6,715 nt of DNA. It comes from JAAAOZ01 sp964496595 (GTDB taxonomy: Bacteria > Chloroflexota > Anaerolineae > B4-G1 > SLSP01). A program made the translations under genes and the position numbers. The stretch is taken from positions 1-6,715 of the forward strand of contig CAZCAI010000210.1 in assembly GCA_964496595.1 (NCBI GenBank), in the 5' to 3' direction. The notes beneath the pieces were generated by a model. It did not search any database. It had not been told where the DNA came from and saw only the letters and a list, made by a program, of their open reading frames with translations. Shown here piece after piece: positions 1 to 5,079 of this stretch (positions are counted from its first letter, which is position 1; every line of letters begins with the position of its first letter).

Positions 1-176
1 TTTTCCTCTGAAGATCGCTTGTATTTGGGAGGTTTATTTTCTTGGAACGGCCTAAGTCGACCTCCGCACTCCCAGAGCGATTCAGCTTCGCTTCCGCCGT
101 TTATCATAGCCGATGCCTGGCTATCATTGCACACTCTTACTAAATTTGTAGCCCCAATTGTAAGGAGGGAATATCG
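1..176 (+). other. Leader region upstream of the first gene; no firm promoter
   Basis: No convincing coding gene lies here and no sigma70-like -35/-10 pair with good spacing could be found. Small inverted repeats are visible: ATAGCC/GGCTAT at 106-111 and 119-124 (7-nt loop), and AGCGA/TCGCT at 76-80 and 88-92 (7-nt loop). GGAGGT at 28-33 can pair with ACCTCC at 60-65, while the overlapping TGGGAG at 26-31 can pair with CTCCCA at 69-74, so those two helices exclude each other. A 33-codon TTG-initiated frame (42-143) follows a GGGAGG at 27-32. All of these are short enough to arise by chance. Confidence 0.3.
162..168 (+). promoter_or_regulatory. Shine-Dalgarno for the 255-aa protein gene
   Basis: AAGGAGG lies 8 nt upstream of the ATG at 177. 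It is a near-perfect anti-16S match at ideal spacing, and it fixes 177 as the start over the in-frame ATG at 201. Confidence 0.85.
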
Positions 177-944
177 ATGGAAAAACACCTTTACCTTTCT
201 ATGATTCCAGAGGCCCTCATTGCCTCTATGCTGACCCCCGAGGAGTTTGGCGTCTACTACGCCGTGGGCAGCCAGAAGAAATCGCGCGGGCAAGCCATTT
301 TCTTCGAGATCGACCCCGATTTCCGCCACGACGAACTCCCCATCGAGGAAGGTCTCGAGCGCTGTGTGATACATGACGAAGGCATTCCCAAACGCTCCGT
401 TTATATCTCGGTCTACCGCGTGCTGGAACGCATCGACTTGGATATGATCCTCAAGCTCTACCTCGTCACCCAGGATGGGCGCGTGCTGGGCCTCAATCCC
501 GCAGAATCCTGCCCCAGCAGCGAAGGCGGCGGCCTGCACTTGTACCAGGAAATCGCGCCGGTGAATCCGCTGGTCGTGAGCAATCTCGCCCCCGAAGAGC
601 TGTACGACTTGATCGTCAAATCGCCTTCTACCCTGCTCCAACTGCCGGCGATCTGCTTTGCCGAATTGCGCCTGGGCGAATTGGCCGATAATCCCGAATA
701 CGGCAGCGTTGGCGATCTCCCCTATGCCAACATCGATCACTTGCGCCAATGTCTGGTCGATTTGCGCACCAAGACTATCCACACCAAGATGGTCGACCGG
801 ATCAGCTCGGCCACCTTCCCCTATCGAACGCTCAAGAGCGGGATCTTCGTCGGCAACCAGGAGAAGCTCGTGTGCTTCCCCTTGCCCCCCAGCGATGAGC
901 TTCGAGCCAAGCACTATCGCTGGTGGAGATCGGCGAATATGTAG
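177..944 (+). CDS. Conserved-type hypothetical protein, 255 aa, function unknown
   Basis: This is a complete soluble protein with ATG start and TAG stop. No signal peptide or membrane segment is visible. The N-terminal stretch 'HLYLSMIPEALIASML' followed by 'PEEFGVYYAVG' (residues 4-31), then a basic 'KKSRGQAIFFEID' (34-46), reads like a conserved family block. I have the impression of similar proteins in other bacteria but cannot name a family. Further along are a 'RSVYISVYRVLERI' segment (73-86) and a C-terminal 'YRTLKSGIFVGN' segment (216-227). The four cysteines (63, 112, 160, 192, plus 233 near the end) are not in CxxC pairs, so a zinc site is not evident, and no catalytic motif was recognised. 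The gene sits 115 bp upstream of hppA on the same strand with no U-tract terminator between them, so co-transcription is possible. The reading frame is well supported by its strong ribosome site and by codon use typical of a coding gene; the function is open. Confidence 0.85.
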   Translation: MEKHLYLSMIPEALIASMLTPEEFGVYYAVGSQKKSRGQAIFFEIDPDFRHDELPIEEGLERCVIHDEGIPKRSVYISVYRVLERIDLDMILKLYLVTQDGRVLGLNPAESCPSSEGGGLHLYQEIAPVNPLVVSNLAPEELYDLIVKSPSTLLQLPAICFAELRLGELADNPEYGSVGDLPYANIDHLRQCLVDLRTKTIHTKMVDRISSATFPYRTLKSGIFVGNQEKLVCFPLPPSDELRAKHYRWWRSANM

Positions 945-945
945 A

Positions 946-1011
946 CTGGAGGCTGGAAGCTGGATAGCGAGCATTGCGTCCCAGTGACAGCAGCCAGCTT
1001 CCAGCAACCAG
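946..1011. repeat. Inverted-repeat hairpin made of 7-bp CTGGnnn units
   Basis: The left arm is three consecutive 7-bp units beginning CTGG (946-952, 953-959, 960-966). The right arm is three 7-bp units ending CCAG (991-997, 998-1004, 1005-1011). GCTGGAAGCTGG at 952-963 is the exact reverse complement of 994-1005, with a 30-nt loop. Pairing resumes between 946-949 and 1008-1011 after a symmetric 2x2 mismatch. The stem begins 2 nt after the stop codon of the upstream gene. No T-run follows, so it does not look like an intrinsic terminator. It could be an mRNA-stabilising or processing hairpin in a dicistronic transcript, or a copy of a dispersed palindromic repeat. Confidence 0.7.
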
Positions 1012-1059
1012 CGACTAACAACGAGAGACAACAAACTATCTATCAAGGAGTTTACAACT

Positions 1060-3108
1060 ATGACTGAATCACTTTGGCTTATTATTGGCGTTGTATGCGG
1101 GTTTATCTCCATCGGGATCTCTGTCTGGCTCTTTCGATGGGTCAAGCAACAAGACCCCGGCACAGACGAAGCTCAAAAAGTTGCCGGATGGATCCGAGAC
1201 GGCGCCATCTCTTATCTAAAGAAACTTTATCGCGCGTTATTGATGCTGGCCTCGGTGATGGCCCTCATCATCTCTATCGTCTTCGGCATCAATCACGCCA
1301 GCCCAAGCTATGGCTTTACAATGGCGATCGCCTTCCTGGCAGGCGCTTTTCTCTCCTCCGTCGCAGGATATATGGGGATGGTCATCGCTGTGGAGGCCAA
1401 CGTGCGCAGCGCCACCGCCGCCGAGAAGGGGTTAGCCCCCGCCTTCAACGTGGCCTTCAAGGCGGGCGCGGTGCTCGGTCTGGCGATGGTAGGCGTCGGT
1501 GTGGTAGGAATGTGCACCATCTACTATCTCACCCGCCAACCGGAGATCGTACTGGGCTTTAGCTTCGGCGCCTCAATGCTGGCGCTGCTGGCGAAGGCCG
1601 GCGGCGGCATCTACACCAAGACCGCCGACATCGCCGCCGACCTGGTGGGGAAGGTCGAGGTCGGCATCCCCGAAGACGACCCCCGCAACCCCGCCGTGAT
1701 CGCGGATAACGTGGGCGATAACGTCGGTGACGTGGCCGGGATGGGCGCGGATATTTTCGATAGTTATGTTGCATCCGCGGTCGCCGTGATGCTCCTCGGC
1801 ACAGCCTTCACAGAAGAGATGGCCGCCCAGTACATCGTCTTCCCGCTCATCCTCTGCACACTAGGTCTGATCGCGTCTATCATCGGCATCCAACTGGTGC
1901 GCGTGAAGGAAGATAGCAAACCCGGCACAGCTCTCAATAACGGGACGATCTTCACCTGCTTGATCTTCGCAGTGTTAGCCACGGCGCTGGTGCTCCTGGG
2001 CGGCTACGAGATCGGCGTGCTCTGGGCGACGCTGGCCGGCCTGGTCACGGGCGTAGTCATCGGCTTCACCTCCGACTTCTTCACCGGCGACGACCGCCCG
2101 CCCGTCGTAGAGACGGCTAAAGTCTCCGACTCCGGCGCAGCCATCAACATCATCACCGGCTTCAGCTATGGCCTGATCAGCATCGTCCCCTCAATCATCG
2201 GGATCGTGGTCGCCACGCTGGTCTCCTACTACCTGGCCGAGGCCGGAGGCCTGAGCGGCGTCTACGGCGTGGGGATCAGCGCGGTGGGGATGTTAGCGGT
2301 CACGGGGATGATCGTCTCCGCCGACGCCTACGGGCCGATTGTGGACAACGCACGCGGCATCGCGGAAATGGCCGGGATGTCCCAGAAGGTCGTGGAGACG
2401 GCCGATATACTCGACGCAGCGGGCAATACGGCGAAGGCCATCACCAAAGGCTTTGCCATCGGCGCGGCGGCGCTCACTGTGCTGGCGCTCTTCGCGGCCT
2501 ACGCCTCGGAGATGCGCGCGGAGGGCATCATTATCGAACTGAGCTTGCTTGATCCGCTGGTCATCGCCGGCGTGTTCTTAGGCTCAATGACGCCCCCCCT
2601 CTTCAGCGCGCTGACGATGCTTTCGGTGACGCACAACGCCTTCGATATGATCGAGGAAATCCGTAAGCAGTTCCGCGACGAGCCGGGCATCCTCGCCGGC
2701 ACCGTCGAGCCGGATTACGAAGCCTGCGTCTCCCTGGCGGCCCAGGGCGCGCTCACCTCCCTGATCCTGCCGGCCTTCATAGCAATCCTCCTGCCCCTGG
2801 TCGTGGGCTTCGTGATGGGGCCAGAAGCACTGGGCGCTTTCTTGGGCGGCGCGATTTTCACCGGCATTATTTTCGCGCTCTTTATGGCCAACGCTGGCGG
2901 TCTGTGGGATAACGCCAAGAAGTATATTGAAAGCGGCTTCTTTGGCGGGAAAGGCTCCGACGCGCACAAGGCCGGTGTTGTAGGCGACACGGTCGGCGAT
3001 CCCTTCAAGGACACCGCCGGGCCATCGCTCAACACCCTCATCACCGTGATGTCGCTGGTCTCCTCGCTCTTCGCCCCTATCATCGCGAGCCTCCACCTCT
3101 TCAAGTAA
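1060..3108 (+). CDS. hppA: Membrane-bound ion-translocating pyrophosphatase, K+-independent H+-pumping type
   Basis: This integral inner-membrane enzyme hydrolyses pyrophosphate to two phosphates and pumps ions, normally protons, out of the cytoplasm. It conserves energy from biosynthetic PPi. At 682 aa it is full length for bacterial members and is hydrophobic throughout; the family has about 16 membrane helices. Signature motifs are intact: 'GGGIYTKTADIAADLVGKVE' (181-200, with Asp190 and Asp194), 'EDDPRNPAVIADNVGDNVGD' (205-224), 'LWDNAKKYIE' (615-624) and 'GDTVGDPFKDTAGPSLN' (642-658). These carry the aspartates, asparagines and lysines that bind Mg-PPi in the family. In the segment 'GNTAKAITKG' (455-464), Lys459 and Thr462 fill the two positions that mark K+-independent enzymes; K+-dependent ones have Ala and usually Gly or Ala. 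This is the basis for predicting K+-independent proton pumping. The 'GADIFDSY' segment (229-236) carries Asp234 where many family members have Glu. The start is backed by AAGGAG at 1045-1050, 9 nt upstream, and the gene ends at a strong terminator. Confidence 0.97.
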   Translation: MTESLWLIIGVVCGFISIGISVWLFRWVKQQDPGTDEAQKVAGWIRDGAISYLKKLYRALLMLASVMALIISIVFGINHASPSYGFTMAIAFLAGAFLSSVAGYMGMVIAVEANVRSATAAEKGLAPAFNVAFKAGAVLGLAMVGVGVVGMCTIYYLTRQPEIVLGFSFGASMLALLAKAGGGIYTKTADIAADLVGKVEVGIPEDDPRNPAVIADNVGDNVGDVAGMGADIFDSYVASAVAVMLLGTAFTEEMAAQYIVFPLILCTLGLIASIIGIQLVRVKEDSKPGTALNNGTIFTCLIFAVLATALVLLGGYEIGVLWATLAGLVTGVVIGFTSDFFTGDDRPPVVETAKVSDSGAAINIITGFSYGLISIVPSIIGIVVATLVSYYLAEAGGLSGVYGVGISAVGMLAVTGMIVSADAYGPIVDNARGIAEMAGMSQKVVETADILDAAGNTAKAITKGFAIGAAALTVLALFAAYASEMRAEGIIIELSLLDPLVIAGVFLGSMTPPLFSALTMLSVTHNAFDMIEEIRKQFRDEPGILAGTVEPDYEACVSLAAQGALTSLILPAFIAILLPLVVGFVMGPEALGAFLGGAIFTGIIFALFMANAGGLWDNAKKYIESGFFGGKGSDAHKAGVVGDTVGDPFKDTAGPSLNTLITVMSLVSSLFAPIIASLHLFK

Positions 3109-3134
3109 CTAACCCCGTCTTGTAAAGACTACCA

Positions 3135-3173
3135 AGCGGCCCCTGGATGATCATCCAGGGGCCGCTTTTTTTT
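3135..3173 (+). terminator. Strong intrinsic terminator after hppA
   Basis: A perfect 16-bp palindrome spans 3135-3150 and 3151-3166. In RNA this gives a stem of about 14 bp with a GATC tetraloop. It is followed at once by eight T residues (3166-3173). It begins 26 nt after the hppA stop. A small hairpin (3117-3121 with 3125-3129) precedes it. The side facing the minus strand lacks a T-run, so it should act on plus-strand transcripts only. Confidence 0.95.
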
Positions 3174-3213
3174 ACTTAGGAGTATCTCAACCTTCACCAC
3201 TACCAGCTTTGAA

Positions 3214-3222
3214 TAGGTCAAT
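3214..3222. repeat. Left copy of a 9-bp direct repeat (putative target-site duplication)
   Basis: TAGGTCAAT here is identical to 3428-3436. The two copies abut the outer ends of the inverted-repeat element exactly, as expected of a target duplication made on insertion. The bases immediately outside each pair differ (A versus C before, G versus A after). Confidence 0.75.
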
Positions 3223-3427
3223 GGCTCATATTAGGGAATTGGGTGAAAAATTGGGGATGAATTTGCCGGGGGGCGAGGACTAAAGGCCTCTGGACAGGCC
3301 TGGCGGCCAACCTTCCTCCTGCGAGGAAGGCCCCCGCGCCCGCGTAGGCGGTCGCTTGGCGCATTAGCGCCTGTCTCAGGACTTCAGTCCGGGATCACAA
3401 CATTTCACCCAAAAACCAATAAGAGAC
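3223..3427. mobile_element. MITE-like non-autonomous element, 205 bp
   Basis: The left end starts GGCTCATATT and the reverse complement of the right end starts GTCTCTTATT. Aligned over about 26 bp with one gap, 19 positions match, including a perfect inner block TTGGGTGAAA (3239-3248) paired with TTTCACCCAA (3403-3412). A 9-bp direct repeat flanks both ends. There is no transposase or other coding frame inside, so it would have been moved by an enzyme supplied elsewhere. The GGCTC-type tip is reminiscent of ISL3-family ends, but that family usually makes 8-bp duplications, so the assignment is tentative. It sits in the gap between convergent genes, 53 bp from the stop of the minus-strand operon, where insertion breaks no gene. 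The interior is hairpin-rich and is described separately. Confidence 0.7.
3275..3390. other. Six-hairpin structured array inside the MITE-like element
   Basis: Six consecutive inverted repeats are visible: 3275-3278/3287-3290 (GAGG/CCTC), 3297-3300/3305-3308 (GGCC/GGCC), 3311-3318/3323-3330 (8-bp perfect stem, CTGC loop), 3336-3343/3348-3355 (7 of 8 pairs, GTAG loop), 3358-3362/3367-3371 (GGCGC/GCGCC, ATTA loop) and 3379-3383/3386-3390 (GGACT/AGTCC). Most have 4-nt loops and spacers of 2 to 7 nt. GACA at 3293-3296 can pair with TGTC at 3372-3375, closing a multi-branch loop around the middle four hairpins without conflict. The first hairpin looks like a slightly decayed counterpart of the last: both contain AGGACT, and the first would pair as GGACT/AGTCC but for one change. 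It may be a structured RNA, a recombination or transposition target, or a dispersed palindromic repeat. Confidence 0.55.
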
Positions 3428-3436
3428 TAGGTCAAT
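3428..3436. repeat. Right copy of the 9-bp direct repeat (putative target-site duplication)
   Basis: TAGGTCAAT, identical to 3214-3222. Removing the element plus one copy would restore a continuous intergenic sequence between the hppA terminator and the minus-strand operon. Confidence 0.75.
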
Positions 3437-3489
3437 ATGCAGAGAAAACCAGCTCAATCGGACAATTAGCTTCCGGGCAGGTAAAACTT

Positions 3490-5079
3490 CTACCTCCGAA
3501 CCAATTTCTCCTCCAGTAAGCTCTCCAACTCCGCGATCTGCGGCGCGTCGGGATCGATGCGCCGGGCATCCGCCAGCGCCTGCAACGCCAAGGGCAGCTC
3601 TCCCAGGTGGATCGTCGCTGCCGCCAGCGCCAAGAATCCCGCCAGATGCAAGGGCCGGTGCGCGGTCGCGCGCCGGAAGTAGAGCGCGGCCAACGCCCAC
3701 ATATCCTGCGAGGCATAGCGCTGTCCATGCGCCAAGTAAGCTTTTCCGCTATCCAGCGTTTCATCGACCCGCAACAACAGCCGTGTCCCTTCTCGCAGGA
3801 AATCATCGGCGACATCAAACATCATCCCCACCGTCGTGAGCGCGACGCCTAACGCTATCCCGCCCGCGATTTTGCTCAATGACGCAGTCGCGGTGAAGAG
3901 CATCAGCCCGCCCAACACCACCCCTACGCCAGACAGCGCCCAGAGCACATAATAGACCGGCGTCCAGCGCAGGTAGATTCCCAGGACGATGCCCAGAAAG
4001 AGGAAGAACGGCGCCCACGAGAGGAAGAAGAGCCACACGGGATATTGGGTCAAGACCATCGCGCGGATCTCCGCCGGGAGCGCCGCGCCATCTCCAAAGT
4101 AGAGGGGCAACAGTTGGGAGAAATCTTTCACACCGACCAAGAGGCCAATGACGGCGAGGATCAATAGCGGCGCCACAGCGCCGATCACCATCAAGAAGGC
4201 GTAGATGGAGAAGAGCGACCAGAGGGCCGCTGAGCCTCCCTCGCGGCGCAACTCTTCGATCCACAGGCGACGCTCACAGACAGGGCAGTGTAGATCTTCA
4301 GCCGCCGTGGGGGCGCCGCAGTAGGGACACCGAAGTTCGTCGTCGTACTTGGCCCAAATCACCGTCGTGGGCAACTCGGAAGGTGCGACTGGCGGCGGTT
4401 CATCGGGGGCCTTGTGGCGCTCAATGAACTCCTCGCCAAGCACCGAGGCGGCGAAGGTATGCCGAGGGCGCGTCAGCGTAGAGGCTTCTGGAGCTACGAC
4501 CCAGGGGTTAAAAAGCGCATCATACGCCGTATCAGGAAGCGAGGCCGTCGCCGCCGAGGTCGCTTGCTCCGCCTTGATCGCAGCCCAGGATAGCTGCGCT
4601 TCGGCGTTGTCGGGATCGAGCGCCAGCACATGGGCCAGACAGACCTCGCGCTCGTCCCGGCGCGTGACGAGGCGACTTAACTGCAGCCACGCTGTGACAT
4701 TCTCCGCATCCAACGCGACCGCTTGGCGCAACTGCCGCCGGGCGGCGGTTAGATCATCGCGCGCCGTGGCCGCACTCGCCTCCTCGACCAACCGCGCGGC
4801 CCACGCTTGGCGCACGCGCTGCAATCCGCGCCGCGCCGCCGCGTGATCCGGCGCCAGCGCCAGGACGTGTTCCAAACAGGCGGCGCACTCCTCCAACGGA
4901 GCGACCACGCCGCTGAGCCAGAGCCACGCCTGGACATTATCCGCATCTAAGGCTGTGACGCGCGAGAGCAACCGACTGGCCTGCACGCGGTCGCCAGCCT
5001 TGGCCGCCGCGATGCCCTCGCGCAGGAGCGCCGCGATCTCATCTGGCTCATACCGCTCACGCGGAGGTTGTGGCGCCAT
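3490..5079 (-). CDS. TPR / zinc-ribbon / four-helix membrane protein, 529 aa (paralog B)
   Basis: No specific function was recognised. The domain order is clear. Two tandem TPR-like units span about residues 14-85 and 93-165, each with the pattern 'AxxGDxxxARxxLxxVxxLDxxNVxAWLxLSxxV...CLxHVLALxPD'. A linker rich in Ala, Pro and Thr covers about 170-240. A zinc ribbon has Cys251, Cys254, Cys265 and Cys268 ('CPYCGAP...CPVC'). Four predicted membrane helices lie near 285-314, 346-368, 373-397 and 403-420. A C-terminal TPR-like repeat (about 445-525) ends 'DAPQIAELESLLEEK'. An even helix count puts both ends on the same side, most simply the cytoplasm. The ATG at 5079 has AGAGG at 5086-5090 with 6-nt spacing. 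It overlaps the end of the upstream paralog by 23 bp, implying translational coupling. TPR units and zinc ribbons usually mediate protein binding, so a membrane scaffold or assembly role is inferred only. Confidence 0.9.
   Translation of the reverse strand: MAPQPPRERYEPDEIAALLREGIAAAKAGDRVQASRLLSRVTALDADNVQAWLWLSGVVAPLEECAACLEHVLALAPDHAAARRGLQRVRQAWAARLVEEASAATARDDLTAARRQLRQAVALDAENVTAWLQLSRLVTRRDEREVCLAHVLALDPDNAEAQLSWAAIKAEQATSAATASLPDTAYDALFNPWVVAPEASTLTRPRHTFAASVLGEEFIERHKAPDEPPPVAPSELPTTVIWAKYDDELRCPYCGAPTAAEDLHCPVCERRLWIEELRREGGSAALWSLFSIYAFLMVIGAVAPLLILAVIGLLVGVKDFSQLLPLYFGDGAALPAEIRAMVLTQYPVWLFFLSWAPFFLFLGIVLGIYLRWTPVYYVLWALSGVGVVLGGLMLFTATASLSKIAGGIALGVALTTVGMMFDVADDFLREGTRLLLRVDETLDSGKAYLAHGQRYASQDMWALAALYFRRATAHRPLHLAGFLALAAATIHLGELPLALQALADARRIDPDAPQIAELESLLEEKLVRR

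Noticed and set aside
127..155. Possible promoter with TTGCAC at 127-132
   Set aside because: No TATAAT-like hexamer occurs at 16-18 bp spacing (150-155 reads AGCCCC). TAAATT at 141-146 is too close.
19..204. 61-aa frame with TTG start overlapping the 255-aa gene start
   Set aside because: It has no proper ribosome site and runs through the strong Shine-Dalgarno and start of the real gene.
658..987. 109-aa plus-strand frame overlapping the end of the 255-aa gene
   Set aside because: It is a shifted frame of a better supported gene, with a Ser/Pro/Arg-rich shadow composition and no ribosome site.
2584..3096. 170-aa minus-strand open frame opposite the 3' end of hppA
   Set aside because: It is fully antisense to conserved hppA codons, has a low-complexity charged composition and no recognisable domain or ribosome site. 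Long antisense frames are expected opposite GC-rich genes.
3117..3129. Small hairpin just after hppA as a separate terminator
   Set aside because: It has only a 5-bp stem and no T-run after it. The strong terminator at 3135-3173 is sufficient.
3209..3234. Possible promoter TTGAAT ... TATTAG reading toward the MITE interior
   Set aside because: The spacer is only 14 bp, and the -10 candidate is part of the terminal inverted repeat, which explains the sequence better.
3275..3390. CRISPR array or tRNA gene in the hairpin-rich segment
   Set aside because: There are no regularly spaced direct repeats with unique spacers. Although a multi-branched fold is possible, there is no T-loop consensus, anticodon-arm geometry or acceptor stem of a tRNA.
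4349..4846. 165-aa plus-strand open frame rich in Ser, Ala and Arg
   Set aside because: It lies wholly opposite the TPR/zinc-ribbon gene, whose domain structure is clear. Its composition is typical of a shadow frame.
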